Assembly (NCBI GenBank): GCA_027858745.1
Contig: JAQICB010000099.1
Coordinates: 1 to 36,815 of the forward strand
Direction: 5' to 3'
DNA: 36,815 bases
DNA from: Bacteroidales bacterium
GTDB lineage: Bacteria; Bacteroidota; Bacteroidia; Bacteroidales; UBA1715
A model generated the notes under the pieces. It made no database searches, was not told the origin of the DNA, and saw nothing but the letters and a program-made list of their open reading frames with translations. Below are positions 7,880 to 17,064 of this stretch, piece by piece. Made by a program: the position numbers and the translations under genes. How positions within the stretch are numbered: position 1 is the stretch's first letter; the number at the start of each line of letters is the position of its first letter.

Positions 7880-9118
7880 TTACAGAAAATCGAGACCAAT
7901 AATTGTAATATCATCACCCAAAGAGTTTCCATCAAGAAAAGCATCAAGTGAGGTATTCAAATAATGAATAGACTCATCGATTCCACCATCGATAGATATA
8001 GCACCTTCCAGCGGAATAGTTCCGAACTCGGTAAGAGCATCATTTTCAGCCTCAATCAAGCCATCGGTATAACACACCAATTTATCACCTGGGCTAACAT
8101 GTACTGTACCTACACGAATTGTAGGAATTTCCTCAAACATACCAAGCCCTACACATCCGTTTGTAAGATATACCATCGACTGTTTTTCCTTATGCAAAAG
8201 CAAAGGAGGGTTATGTCCGGCATTAATATATTGTATAGACTTATTTTTAATATTGTATTTTGCGATAAAAAAAGTAATGAATTTCTCTCCGTGAGCACTT
8301 GCATTCACCAGCTCATTCAATTCTTTAACCAAATTTATCAGAGATAACTTACTTTTGAACAAAGCCCGCAAATTTGCTTGAAAATTTGACATCAAAATAG
8401 CTGCAGAAACACCTTTACCCGACACGTCAGCAATACAAAACCCAAATTCATGCTCGTTGAGAGCCATAAAATCGTAATAATCGCCCCCAACTTGTGAATG
8501 TGGTTTATAGTAGGTTGCAACATTAAGGTACGGATTTTTGGGCAAAGAATCTGTTGATGGTATAAGCATTGATTGCATTTTTGACGCAACCTCCAACTCT
8601 TTTCGCAATACCTCTTTTTCTAAAGACTCTTGATATAAGCGTTTATTTTCAATTGCAACAACTATGATATTCGTAATTGTTTGAATAAATTTCAGATGTT
8701 TTATTATTGGACTAATACCTTGTTGCTCTTCGTCTATATCACCAATAAGTACATAAGCAACGGGTTCATCCTTGTGAAATACAGGAATAATAACATCAAA
8801 AATATCGAAAGGATATTTCATTTGAAAAGAAATGCCGGTAATCTCCTCATATTTAAGCATTTCTGGCTCAATATTCTTATACAGGATATTCTCATGTGAC
8901 TCCGGTATACCTACACGAAGGATAGTTTCCCAGTCATTATCCTCAATAAATACGATTATTTTACCGATATTCAGTTCATGACATAAAATATTCTCGTATT
9001 TTTCAAGCAACCCGACAGTCGAAAGATTCTCGTTAATTGCCTGAGTCAAATCTAACAAAGAATTTAACTTAAAATTTGAAAGATTTAACTTTCGTAAAGA
9101 AGCATTTTGCGATACCAT
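7880..9118 (-). CDS. GAF-like / SpoIIE-type PP2C phosphatase
   Basis: A putative sensory domain of GAF type spans about residues 20-155, then a coiled linker (about 156-185) and a PP2C_SIG (SpoIIE/RsbU) domain (about 190-412). The metal-binding sites are visible: VGGDYYDF (210-217), ADVSGKG (230-236), YTDGLIEAE and the terminal GDDITI (401-406). Such phosphatases remove a phosphate from a STAS anti-sigma antagonist in response to a signal. A matching STAS protein with a serine site is encoded at 17065-17400, but no RsbW-type kinase is in the window. There is no membrane segment, so it is cytosolic. It is the first gene of the four-gene (-) operon. Bases 9119-9271 upstream hold no convincing promoter. 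Confidence 0.92.
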   Translation of the reverse strand: MVSQNASLRKLNLSNFKLNSLLDLTQAINENLSTVGLLEKYENILCHELNIGKIIVFIEDNDWETILRVGIPESHENILYKNIEPEMLKYEEITGISFQMKYPFDIFDVIIPVFHKDEPVAYVLIGDIDEEQQGISPIIKHLKFIQTITNIIVVAIENKRLYQESLEKEVLRKELEVASKMQSMLIPSTDSLPKNPYLNVATYYKPHSQVGGDYYDFMALNEHEFGFCIADVSGKGVSAAILMSNFQANLRALFKSKLSLINLVKELNELVNASAHGEKFITFFIAKYNIKNKSIQYINAGHNPPLLLHKEKQSMVYLTNGCVGLGMFEEIPTIRVGTVHVSPGDKLVCYTDGLIEAENDALTEFGTIPLEGAISIDGGIDESIHYLNTSLDAFLDGNSLGDDITIIGLDFL

Positions 9119-9271
9119 CTTGAATATTTTTTCTAAAAATAAAAAAAAGCATGCAATAAAAAAAAATTACAAGCTTTTTTCTTTCTCAAATACGGTGTTT
9201 TTCTTTAAAAAAGACAAACTTCGGTATATAGACAAACTCTGTTGAGTTCAAATTCCACATACGGAATTACA

Positions 9272-9838
9272 TTATTTTACCCGTTCTACATACGATTTCT
9301 CCACAGTATTTATTTTAATTTTATCACCTTGATTAATAAATAAAGGAACCATAATTTCTGCGTTAGTTTCAACCGTTGCAGATTTTAATGCGGTAGAACT
9401 TGACGTGTCGCCTTTTAAGCCCGGCTCTGTATAAATAACTTCCATTACAACTGTTTGAGGAAGTTCTGCATACAATACATTTTCGGTGTCGGCATGCACA
9501 ACAATCTCAACTTCTTGACCTTCTTTTAATAATTCCGGACAATTAATAAGCTCTTGCGATAATGATAATTGATCGAAAGTTTCACTATTCATGAAATTAT
9601 ACCCCATATCATCACTGTATAAATATTGATGCGGACGACGCTCTATGCGTGCTACATTTATTTTCACCCCCGCATTAAAAGTATTATCAAGCACTTTTCC
9701 GGTTTGCACATTTTTCAATTTTGTTCGCACAAAAGCTGCTCCTTTACCAGGTTTTACGTGTTGAAATTGTGTAATTGTATATAAATCGTTATTATATTCT
9801 ATACATAATCCATTTCTAAAATCTGCTGTCGTTGCCAT
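9272..9838 (-). CDS. efp: Translation elongation factor P
   Basis: EF-P binds ribosomes stalled on proline runs and stimulates peptide bond formation. The protein has 188 residues, the standard length, with the three-domain order: KOW-like N-terminus, central OB domain, and a C-terminal domain ending VEKSYVERVK. The loop VKPGKGAAF carries Lys32, the position modified or left bare in different lineages. The modification genes epmA and epmB are not in the window. A TATTTTTG box lies on this strand at 9862-9869, 23 bases before the ATG. Confidence 0.97.
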   Translation of the reverse strand: MATTADFRNGLCIEYNNDLYTITQFQHVKPGKGAAFVRTKLKNVQTGKVLDNTFNAGVKINVARIERRPHQYLYSDDMGYNFMNSETFDQLSLSQELINCPELLKEGQEVEIVVHADTENVLYAELPQTVVMEVIYTEPGLKGDTSSSTALKSATVETNAEIMVPLFINQGDKIKINTVEKSYVERVK

Positions 9839-9861
9839 AGTTATTACATTTAAGTTTTGAG

Positions 9862-9869
9862 CAAAAATA
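9862..9869 (-). promoter_or_regulatory. Probable -7 box for efp
   Basis: The (-) strand reads TATTTTTG, an exact TAnnTTTG match, 23 bases before the efp ATG. About 19 bases further upstream is TGTT rather than TTTG, so the -33 element is imperfect. Confidence 0.45.
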
Positions 9870-9938
9870 CTAAAAAACTGAATAATAAAACATCTGTTTA
9901 TTATAATTTTTCAGCTCTCGACTCATATCAACAATTAT

Positions 9939-10084
9939 AACCTGAGTTCGATATAATTTTTTAGGTTCAGAACGCTTATAAATAGTGAGATTCAATCGAA
10001 AATAATGAAATAATAACGGGTTATTTTAAATTATTTTTGAGCTGAAGATGGCTGTTTATAAGCGGAAAAAGTATGCTTTGCATA
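9939..10084 (+). repeat. Full copy of the 146-nt intergenic repeat (R2)
   Basis: It is 146 nt long and differs from the copy at 20692 at four positions by my count, all G/A transitions. The outer arms CGCTTATAAATAG (9973-9985) and CTGTTTATAAGCG (10052-10064) pair over 13 bp with one G-U. The inner arms are the A-rich TCGAAAATAAT and ATTATTTTTGA around AATAACGGGTTATT. It ends in the mini-hairpin TATGC-TTT-GCATA (10072-10084). It lies between efp and the LRR gene, antisense to both. The rest of this 295-base gap shows only the efp -7 box. Confidence 0.95.
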
Positions 10085-10133
10085 AAAAACAGTTTTTCTG
10101 CGTTATATTGATTATTGGTTTCAAATATGTGGT

Positions 10134-11231
10134 TTAATCAAGAAACAGCACAGACGGATTTTTTTTCTTAAAAGCTTGCTGACGCTGTTTTGAAACATCA
10201 GAAGCACCATGTATACCAAGAATATCGAGTTGCATAGCTAGCAACATCTTTTCTGATTGTTCAAGAAGCGTATAATCAATATATAAGTTTTGTATAGATT
10301 CCATTTTGGTCAGCACACGAGGAAGCTGATTAAATGAATTATTATACATGTGTAACTCAAATAAATAGTTTAGTTGCACGAAAGAAAGCGGTAATTGTGA
10401 TAAATTGTTATTATATATAAACAAAATCTCTAATTCTGATAATTGTCCAATAGAAAATGGTAATGTTCGCAAGTTATTATTTTGAAAATACGCATTTTTT
10501 AATTGCGGCAATTTTGACAACTCTTCCGGCAATAAAGTGAGTTTATTCGAAGAAACATCTAAAATAGTTAGTCGTTGTAATAAACCTATAGACGATGGGA
10601 GTGTGTCTAACTGGCAGTTTGAAACATACAATTCTTCTAATAAGGTTAAATTATAAAAAGCATCAGGAATCGTTTTTATCGGATTATTACTTAAACTTAA
10701 ACTGACTAAACGTGAATTATATAAAATTTGATTTGGAAAATAATGTAACTGGTTAGATTGCAAAACGATATCCCTTAAGTTTGTTAGATTTTTAAAACTT
10801 TCGGGTAATGCTGTTAATTGATTATTTAACACATGAATTTTTTTCAGGGTGTGAAGTTCACCAATAGATTCAGGTAATTGAGTTATCTGATTATTATTCA
10901 AATTTAAGACTTCAAGAAATGATAATTTTTTTATCTGCTTAGGAATTCTTGTCAGCGAATTATCTGCGACAGATAGAACCGTTAAATGTTTTAAGCGAAA
11001 AAGCCATCGAGGTAATTCAGATATTTCATTTCGAGAAATATCTAAATACATTAAATTTTTACACTGCAATATTTCTTTAGGAATTTCAGCATATCCCTTG
11101 TTTCGTAACTCAAGACTAACAACTGTTTCTGGATCTTCCAAGGCCTCTTCAATAGAAGAAACATACCGTTGATTTTGAGCATACGCAAATGATGCGAAAA
11201 TACTTAATACAATAAATAATAGATTTTTCAT
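10134..11231 (-). CDS. Secreted leucine-rich-repeat protein
   Basis: A signal peptide (about residues 1-18, hydrophobic core LLFIVLSIFASFAYA with likely cleavage before QNQ) is followed by twelve leucine-rich repeats of exactly 23 residues, from about residue 33 to 310. The pattern is LxxLxxLxLxxNxLxxLPxxI, the bacterial small LRR type. A degenerate thirteenth repeat and a short basic tail end the 365-residue protein. No anchor, lipobox or sorting domain is seen, so it is probably periplasmic or released. LRR folds bind proteins, but no partner is suggested by the sequence. Its neighbours are the R2 repeat downstream and a 288-base gap upstream. Confidence 0.9.
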   Translation of the reverse strand: MKNLLFIVLSIFASFAYAQNQRYVSSIEEALEDPETVVSLELRNKGYAEIPKEILQCKNLMYLDISRNEISELPRWLFRLKHLTVLSVADNSLTRIPKQIKKLSFLEVLNLNNNQITQLPESIGELHTLKKIHVLNNQLTALPESFKNLTNLRDIVLQSNQLHYFPNQILYNSRLVSLSLSNNPIKTIPDAFYNLTLLEELYVSNCQLDTLPSSIGLLQRLTILDVSSNKLTLLPEELSKLPQLKNAYFQNNNLRTLPFSIGQLSELEILFIYNNNLSQLPLSFVQLNYLFELHMYNNSFNQLPRVLTKMESIQNLYIDYTLLEQSEKMLLAMQLDILGIHGASDVSKQRQQAFKKKNPSVLFLD

Positions 11232-11468
11232 ATGTATATTTTATTAATTTTTAATTGTCATAACTTGCCCCAAACTCTTTTCAGGAATAAGTCTCACCAG
11301 TATTAACGAAACTACTTTGATAAGCTATATCAAAATAATCATTTCAATAACTGTGATTCGTCATTCGGCAAATCATGTCTCGGTTCATATCAAATGTTAC
11401 ATAATTCAATATCAAATATACACTAAATAAATGTAGATTCAAAAAGAAAAAAATGATGCTTTTTGACA

Positions 11469-11501
11469 CAAAAAAAGCCGCCTTGAAAAACAAGACGGCT
11501 T
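11469..11501 (-). terminator. Rho-independent terminator of the lipoprotein-barrel operon
   Basis: On the (-) strand AAGCCGTCTTG, a TTTTT loop and CAAGGCGGCTT form an 11-bp stem with one G-U, followed by seven T. It lies 18 bases beyond the stop codon of the OmpP1/FadL-like gene. The rest of 11232-11519 holds only a weak hairpin (TTTGATA / TATCAAA, 11316-11334) and no ORF worth calling. Confidence 0.9.
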
Positions 11502-11519
11502 ACATAAAAAAAATACACA

Positions 11520-12995
11520 TTAAAATTTAATACCAAAAGTAAGAAAGAAATTATCGGAATATGTATCAGACTTAGCAGATACAGTATTTGAATTAAAGTC
11601 TGAGTACAATGCTTCGTATCCAAATTGTTTTGATTTTACCCATGATAAATCACAATAAAAATTATTATTACTAATACCTACCCCACCTGAAATATTTCGT
11701 TTATAAAACCATTGCTCAAACTCAAGGTTTTTATATGGATTATCATAGAAAGCCATTCCGCCGCGGAAACTAAATGGTCCGTATCGTAATTCCGCTCCAA
11801 TTTTCAAATTATTAACGCTTTGCAACTCTGTTGTTATTTCATTATTGGCATTTGAAAAAGATTCACTCGAAGCAGACAATTGAGAATATGAGTAGTTAAT
11901 GCTCTCATAATCAATACCTACCATTGCAATATTTTTATAAATATATGATGCACTTGTTATAAATTTTCCCGGTTTTAAAACCTTATATGAAAAATCACTT
12001 AAATAATCTTGTGACATAGAATAGTCATACCCATTAATTGGAACATCATATTGTGCATTTATTTTTGCATCATACTCTTCATATAATGAATACATAGTTG
12101 GAGTGTGTGCTGCAAGTCCTAAACGGATAGACTCATTCGGTTTCACAATCAGTCCAATTTTTCCATTAACTCCCGACCCACTCACATCAAGCTTTGTGGA
12201 ATACACAAAAGAATTTAAATAATCATAATTACCGGCATCATCAGATTCTTTAATATCAAATGATTCTGTATACGAAACAGCTTCAATATTAAAACTTGCA
12301 CCAAGATATACAACTTCAGAAAAATCTACTCCAAGATTAAATGTATATTCTTTCATCGAACCACCTCGATTAATAGTAATATCTTGTTCTATTCCATATA
12401 AAGTGTATTCATAATTATTGTCATACCAATGAAAATCACTTTCGTACATATTTGCAGTACTATCATAATCAAACAAATAGGTTTCCCACGCTAAATCGGT
12501 ATAATTAGACTCAGAACTACCTGCATTTGCCCGTCTTAAAAAATCATCGGTTAGGGAATGTTTAGTATTGAAGGTATTAAAATTTGCAATACTATTAAAA
12601 TCATTTGTTCGATTGATTCCAAAAGCAAAACTAATACCGGACACAAACAGTTCATTATCATCTAGTGTTTGCGTAAACACTACTCCAAAATTGGGAATTG
12701 CCATAGAACTGTTAAACGTACCATTATAACTTCCCAAATAATAATTTTGTGTTTTGGTAAGCAAAAATGCAGGAGTAAATTCAATTGCATTTTTCTTAAA
12801 AACCGCACTTCCGGCAGGATTAACCGTTAAGCCTGAAATATTTCCACCTAAAGATCCAAATGCACCTGACATTGCAGTAAATCGAGCATTACCCAGAGGG
12901 AAAGACTCACTATATCGTAAAGCATCTTGAAAATTTTGAGCAAAAATAAACGATGCGAAACTAATACCTATAATAAATAAACTAAACTTTTTCAT
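11520..12995 (-). CDS. OmpP1/FadL-family outer-membrane protein
   Basis: The 491-residue protein has a signal peptide (MKKFSLFIIGISFASFIFA, then QNFQDALRYS). Its N-terminal segment RFTAMSGAFGSLGGNISGLTVNPAG is typical of the Bacteroidota OmpP1/FadL/TodX group, where an NPAG-like motif marks the hatch region. The rest alternates aromatic and polar residues as beta-barrel strands do and ends in FGIKF, an outer-membrane C-terminal signature ending in Phe. FadL-type barrels carry hydrophobic compounds such as fatty acids inward; the substrate here is unknown. It lies 18 bases after the lipoprotein gene and before a strong terminator, so the two form an operon. Confidence 0.88.
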   Translation of the reverse strand: MKKFSLFIIGISFASFIFAQNFQDALRYSESFPLGNARFTAMSGAFGSLGGNISGLTVNPAGSAVFKKNAIEFTPAFLLTKTQNYYLGSYNGTFNSSMAIPNFGVVFTQTLDDNELFVSGISFAFGINRTNDFNSIANFNTFNTKHSLTDDFLRRANAGSSESNYTDLAWETYLFDYDSTANMYESDFHWYDNNYEYTLYGIEQDITINRGGSMKEYTFNLGVDFSEVVYLGASFNIEAVSYTESFDIKESDDAGNYDYLNSFVYSTKLDVSGSGVNGKIGLIVKPNESIRLGLAAHTPTMYSLYEEYDAKINAQYDVPINGYDYSMSQDYLSDFSYKVLKPGKFITSASYIYKNIAMVGIDYESINYSYSQLSASSESFSNANNEITTELQSVNNLKIGAELRYGPFSFRGGMAFYDNPYKNLEFEQWFYKRNISGGVGISNNNFYCDLSWVKSKQFGYEALYSDFNSNTVSAKSDTYSDNFFLTFGIKF

Positions 12996-13013
12996 GTTTT
13001 CTCTATTTTTAAA

Positions 13014-14525
13014 TTAACGACGTGATCTACTATATGAAGATGATGAACTATTTGGTTTTGAATATGACGAACGACTACCCGAACGAGATTCATCTGACCT
13101 AGTGCTACTTGGCTTTCGATAACCTGATTGCGAAGAACCGCCACCTTGATTGGTGTACGAAGCATTATCGGATGGACCGCGTGACGAACGTGACGAAGAA
13201 GACCTACCACTCGTTCCCGACGAAGAGCGAGACGAACTGCTACTACCCGAATATGACGATGACGACGATCTGCTCGGACTACTACTTCTCGAATATGAAG
13301 AAGTTGAAGAACTTTTTTGTGGAGAAGAATAACTTCGTGACGGAGAACTTGAACGTGTTGACGATCCACCATAAGATGAACGAGAACTTCCGGTATTAGT
13401 ATCGCTTTTTCTCACATTAGTCGAACTTTGTGTTCGGTTAGGAGAAGGCGAAGTTGTTGACCTGTTTGGGCTTGAATAACTTCGTTGAGACGATGGTACC
13501 GACGTTCTATTTTCATTCGTAGTTCCCGATTTAGTACGTGTTGAACTTTCTTGCCGAGTAGACGAGCTTCGTGAAGAATTAGTTCGGGTACTCGCTTTTT
13601 GGCTTGGTTGCACATTACTTCGTGACGAAGAAGAGTTCACTGCACCATCTTTCGAATACGAACGTGTTCCGGAACTCGAACGTGTTGAAGTTCGTGGAGT
13701 ATTCGATTTATATGTCTCATTTGAACGTGAATTCACATTACCTCTGCTTGTAGAAGAGCGTGGTTGTGTAACTCGTTCAGATGAAGAGCCGCTTTTTACC
13801 GTAGATGATTTCGATCTGTCAGGATACGGTCTTGAAGATGAATTGTTCGATCTGTTGTACGATGATGAACGCGGAGCATACACTGCTGATGAACGTCTGT
13901 TCGGATAGTTATAATAATATGAATTATCATAATTTCTATACCGAGAATAAGGAGAGTGATGATAGCGATTATAATGAGAATAACCATAATATGGATTATA
14001 GTATGAAGAATAACCATAGTATCCGGGATATCTATGATACGACCAATATGGCCTATACGAAATTGACCAATATGGATTTCCTACCTGAACAGAAAAATAC
14101 CATTTATCATAATAATCATATCCATAATAGTCATAAGAATAACGAGGAGAATATGAATCAAAAAAACGTCTTGAATAATAATAATCATCTGAATAAAAAT
14201 TATTACTATAATAATTATTCACAACATTTTCCGATCCGTCGGTATACTCAGAAGTATAACCGTCATTTTCCGACTCAGAGACATACTCTTCAGAAAATTC
14301 TTCCGTGTTATATTGTTCGTCTTCATAATAATCTTGACGGAGCGGTTCCGAGGAACTTTGAACGGGCTCAAACTCTTCTTGTGTTTCAACTGATTGATTA
14401 TCAGATTTAACATCAGAGCGACTGATATATATATCGTCCTGATATTTTGCATTAACAGATTCCCAAGAACTACATGACATTAGGACTGGAATCATTAAAA
14501 TTAAAAAAAATACGTGTGTTTTCAT
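13014..14525 (-). CDS. Low-complexity lipoprotein (Tyr-rich then Ser/Arg-rich)
   Basis: I do not recognise a named family. Starting at the ATG at 14525 gives 503 residues with a lipoprotein signal: MKTHVFFLILMIPVLMSC, Cys18 as lipidation site. An upstream in-frame ATG at 14540 is less likely because GGAGG lies 8 bases before 14525. Residues about 20-100 are acidic. Residues about 100-205 are extremely Tyr-rich with Pro, Gly, Trp and Asn (segments such as NPYYGYSHYNRYHH). Residues about 205-503 are mostly Ser, Arg, Thr and Pro and strongly basic, ending SSSYSRSRR. It would be anchored at the outer membrane with a long disordered tail. The OmpP1/FadL-like gene follows 18 bases later. The bias leaves spurious open frames on both strands. 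Confidence 0.85.
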   Translation of the reverse strand: MKTHVFFLILMIPVLMSCSSWESVNAKYQDDIYISRSDVKSDNQSVETQEEFEPVQSSSEPLRQDYYEDEQYNTEEFSEEYVSESENDGYTSEYTDGSENVVNNYYSNNFYSDDYYYSRRFFDSYSPRYSYDYYGYDYYDKWYFSVQVGNPYWSISYRPYWSYHRYPGYYGYSSYYNPYYGYSHYNRYHHSPYSRYRNYDNSYYYNYPNRRSSAVYAPRSSSYNRSNNSSSRPYPDRSKSSTVKSGSSSERVTQPRSSTSRGNVNSRSNETYKSNTPRTSTRSSSGTRSYSKDGAVNSSSSRSNVQPSQKASTRTNSSRSSSTRQESSTRTKSGTTNENRTSVPSSQRSYSSPNRSTTSPSPNRTQSSTNVRKSDTNTGSSRSSYGGSSTRSSSPSRSYSSPQKSSSTSSYSRSSSPSRSSSSSYSGSSSSSRSSSGTSGRSSSSRSSRGPSDNASYTNQGGGSSQSGYRKPSSTRSDESRSGSRSSYSKPNSSSSSYSRSRR

Positions 14526-14533
14526 GGTAAAGT

Positions 14534-14538
14534 CCTCC
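14534..14538 (-). promoter_or_regulatory. Shine-Dalgarno sequence deciding the lipoprotein start
   Basis: GGAGG on the (-) strand stands 8 bases before the ATG at 14525. Clear Shine-Dalgarno sequences are rare in this window. This one selects 14525 over the ATG at 14540, which sits directly against it. Confidence 0.7.
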
Positions 14539-14606
14539 ATATATTTATTAAATCAATTTATTTCATTTATTTTGCATTATCAAATAAAAATTAAATTATA
14601 AGTAAT

Positions 14607-14628
14607 GTATTTGTATTTTTGCAAATAC
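14607..14628 (+). promoter_or_regulatory. Inverted repeat framing the proS -7 box
   Basis: GTATTTG (14607-14613) and CAAATAC (14622-14628) are perfect inverted repeats lying exactly either side of TATTTTTG (14614-14621), an exact -7 consensus 24 bases before the proS ATG. No -33 TTTG is found at the usual spacing. It could be a promoter with an operator, for instance for autoregulation or for the divergent lipoprotein gene. The function is inferred. Confidence 0.45.
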
Positions 14629-14645
14629 CATACCAAATAAAAATT

Positions 14646-16118
14646 ATGGCAAAAAAATTAACACGTAGAGAAATAAATTATTCTCAATGGTATAACGAGC
14701 TAGTTGTACAAGCAGATTTAGCAGAATCATCAGCCGTTAGAGGTTGTATGGTTATAAAACCTTACGGATATGCTATCTGGGAAAAAATGCAAGCAATTTT
14801 AGACAAAATGTTTAAAGAAACAGGGCATGTAAATGCATACTTCCCATTATTTATTCCAAAATCATTCTTTAGTAAAGAAGCTAGCCATGTTGATGGTTTT
14901 GCAAAAGAGTGTGCTGTGGTAACCCACTACCGATTAAAAAACGACGGTAACAATAACATTGTAGTTGACGAAGACGCTAAATTAGAAGAAGAACTAATTG
15001 TACGACCAACATCTGAAACAATTATTTGGAATACGTATAAAAATTGGATACAATCATATCGTGATTTACCAATTTTATGTAATCAGTGGGCAAATGTAGT
15101 GCGTTGGGAAATGCGGCCTCGTCTCTTTTTGCGAACTGCAGAGTTTTTATGGCAAGAAGGGCATACTGCTCATGCAACACAAGAAGAAGCTATAGAAGAA
15201 ACCGAAAAAATGATAAATGTATATGCCGATTTTGCCGAAAAATATATGGCAATGCCGGTAATAAAAGGAAGAAAAAGTGCACATGAACGATTCGCAGGAG
15301 CTATTGACACATATACAATAGAAGCTCTCATGCAAGATGGTAAAGCTCTTCAATCGGGCACCTCTCATTTTTTAGGTCAAAATTTCGCAAAAGCATTTGA
15401 TGTCACATTTACCAATAAAGAAGGACAAAATGATTTTGTATGGGCGTCATCATGGGGAGTTTCTACCCGTTTAATGGGTGCTTTAATCATGGCTCATTCT
15501 GATGACAATGGATTAGTATTACCGCCCGAGTTAGCTCCTATTCAAGTTGTTATTGTTCCTATATATAAAAACGACGAACAACTTGATAACATACGCAAAC
15601 AAGTATCTGACATACAAAAGAAATTAACCGGCAAAGGTGTTTCTGTTAAATTCGATGATAGGGATACACACAAACCCGGATGGAAGTTTGCTCAATACGA
15701 ACTGCAAGGTGTCCCAATTCGTCTCGCAATGGGACCTCGCGATATAGAAAACGGAACAGTTGAAGTAGCACGAAGAGATACCTTAACAAAAGAAACCGTT
15801 GAAATAAAAAATATTGAAGATTATATTGAAAATCTACTCGATACAATTCAACAAAATATTTACGACAAGGCCTTCAATTACAGAAAAGAACATACTCATA
15901 CGGTTGATACATATGATGAATTCAAAGAAATCATTGCTCAAAAAGGTGGTTTTGTTTCAGCTCATTGGGATGGCACAAGTGAAACCGAGGAAAAAATAAA
16001 ACAAGAAACAAAAGCAACAATTCGTTGTATTCCTCTTGACGCTAAAGAAGAACCGGGAACATGTATATATTCGGGAAAACCGTCAAGCAAACGGGTGCTC
16101 TTTGCTATTGCATATTAG
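14646..16118 (+). CDS. proS: Prolyl-tRNA synthetase (archaeal/eukaryotic-type)
   Basis: The enzyme charges tRNA-Pro with proline. It has 490 residues from the ATG at 14646 ([20 protein letters not shown]). A longer frame from a TTG at 14619 runs through the -7 box and is not credible. The class II motifs are present: the motif 1 region around [19 protein letters not shown], motif 2 [24 protein letters not shown], and the motif 3 region with [20 protein letters not shown]. There is no bacterial INS editing insertion. The anticodon domain and a C-terminal extension ending in Tyr (LFAIAY) identify the short type-3 form, common in Bacteroidota. It converges on rnz, with 25 bases between the stop codons and no obvious terminator. 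Confidence 0.97.
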   Translation: MAKKLTRREINYSQWYNELVVQADLAESSAVRGCMVIKPYGYAIWEKMQAILDKMFKETGHVNAYFPLFIPKSFFSKEASHVDGFAKECAVVTHYRLKNDGNNNIVVDEDAKLEEELIVRPTSETIIWNTYKNWIQSYRDLPILCNQWANVVRWEMRPRLFLRTAEFLWQEGHTAHATQEEAIEETEKMINVYADFAEKYMAMPVIKGRKSAHERFAGAIDTYTIEALMQDGKALQSGTSHFLGQNFAKAFDVTFTNKEGQNDFVWASSWGVSTRLMGALIMAHSDDNGLVLPPELAPIQVVIVPIYKNDEQLDNIRKQVSDIQKKLTGKGVSVKFDDRDTHKPGWKFAQYELQGVPIRLAMGPRDIENGTVEVARRDTLTKETVEIKNIEDYIENLLDTIQQNIYDKAFNYRKEHTHTVDTYDEFKEIIAQKGGFVSAHWDGTSETEEKIKQETKATIRCIPLDAKEEPGTCIYSGKPSSKRVLFAIAY

Positions 16119-16143
16119 AAAATTTCTAAACAGAAAATAGTGC

Positions 16144-17058
16144 TTAAAAAGTAAATCTTTGAAGATCTTCGGCAGCGTCGGTATTAGGAAATAGAGCTCG
16201 AGCCTGCAGGATTAATTTTTCTACACTGTGATATCGAGCAGAAAAATGTCCGATAATCAAATGTTGAGCCTGTACTAAAGATGCAAATTGTGCCGCTTCT
16301 TCAGAAGTTGAATGATAGGTCTCTCGGGCACGCTGAGCCAAATCAACATCAAAAGTAGCCTCATGATACAATAAAGTTGGCGGCATGCTTATTAGCTCGG
16401 CCAATGAGGGCTTAAAGCGAGTATCTGTAACATACAAAAACGAAACCGGATGCTTTGTATAAGTTAATTCATGATTAGCAATTCTGTGCCCATTTTCTAG
16501 AGTTAAATCTCCGCCTGATTTAATTAATGCAATTTCAGACAAAGAAAGATTATAGAGACTTATACATTCTTTTATAATATTTCGCTCTATTGTATTGTGA
16601 GAAAATTCGAAAGCAAAACAAGGTATACGATGATTTAATTTAAAAGCACGAACAACAACTTTTTTATCGACATACAATTCCGAACGTTCTTCATGAGGAA
16701 TTTCAATAAATCGTAAATCAAAAGAGAGATTTTTTTCCACAAATCGAAGTTGCATACGAACCAATTGTTCCAAACCTTTAGGAGAATATATATTTAAGGG
16801 AGCTGTTCGTCCCAACATGTTGAAACTAGAAAGCACACCAAATATTCCGAGATAATGATCACCATGAAGATGACTAATAAAAATAGCACGAATTTTATTA
16901 AAAGGTATTTTCAAGCGACGCAATTGAATTTGCGTACCTTCTCCGCAATCAATCAAAAAAAAACGCTCAAATATTCGTAATATTTGAGCGGATGAAAATC
17001 TTTGAGACGTTGGTAATGCTGAACTACTTCCTAAAATAGATAATTCATGATTTAGCAT
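16144..17058 (-). CDS. rnz: Ribonuclease Z
   Basis: RNase Z (ElaC-type) cuts the 3' trailer of tRNA precursors that lack or expose CCA. The protein is 304 residues, the length of the short form. It opens with LGSSSALPTSQRFSSAQIL, followed by LIDCGEGTQIQLRR and the zinc motif SHLHGDHYLG (about residues 62-71). Further ligands lie in YVTDTRF, LYHEATF and IIGHFSARY. The MBL fold is shared with the proteins at 4226 and 7080, but the GEGTQ segment and the exosite arm region mark this as RNase Z. It starts 6 bases after the STAS gene, so the two are likely co-transcribed. Confidence 0.95.
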   Translation of the reverse strand: MLNHELSILGSSSALPTSQRFSSAQILRIFERFFLIDCGEGTQIQLRRLKIPFNKIRAIFISHLHGDHYLGIFGVLSSFNMLGRTAPLNIYSPKGLEQLVRMQLRFVEKNLSFDLRFIEIPHEERSELYVDKKVVVRAFKLNHRIPCFAFEFSHNTIERNIIKECISLYNLSLSEIALIKSGGDLTLENGHRIANHELTYTKHPVSFLYVTDTRFKPSLAELISMPPTLLYHEATFDVDLAQRARETYHSTSEEAAQFASLVQAQHLIIGHFSARYHSVEKLILQARALFPNTDAAEDLQRFTF

Positions 17059-17064
17059 ATATAT

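Noticed and set aside
11423-11623. 66-codon frame on the (-) strand across the terminator after the FadL-like gene
   Set aside because: It overlaps the barrel gene's C-terminus in another frame and runs through a strong terminator hairpin.
13805-14410. 201-codon open frame on the + strand inside the lipoprotein gene
   Set aside because: It mirrors the Tyr-rich low-complexity codons of the real gene (Asn/His/Met-rich product). The lipoprotein has a signal peptide, lipobox and Shine-Dalgarno sequence; this frame has none.
14619-14645. TTG start extending proS by nine residues
   Set aside because: It would begin inside the -7 promoter box. The ATG at 14646 gives the usual N-terminus.
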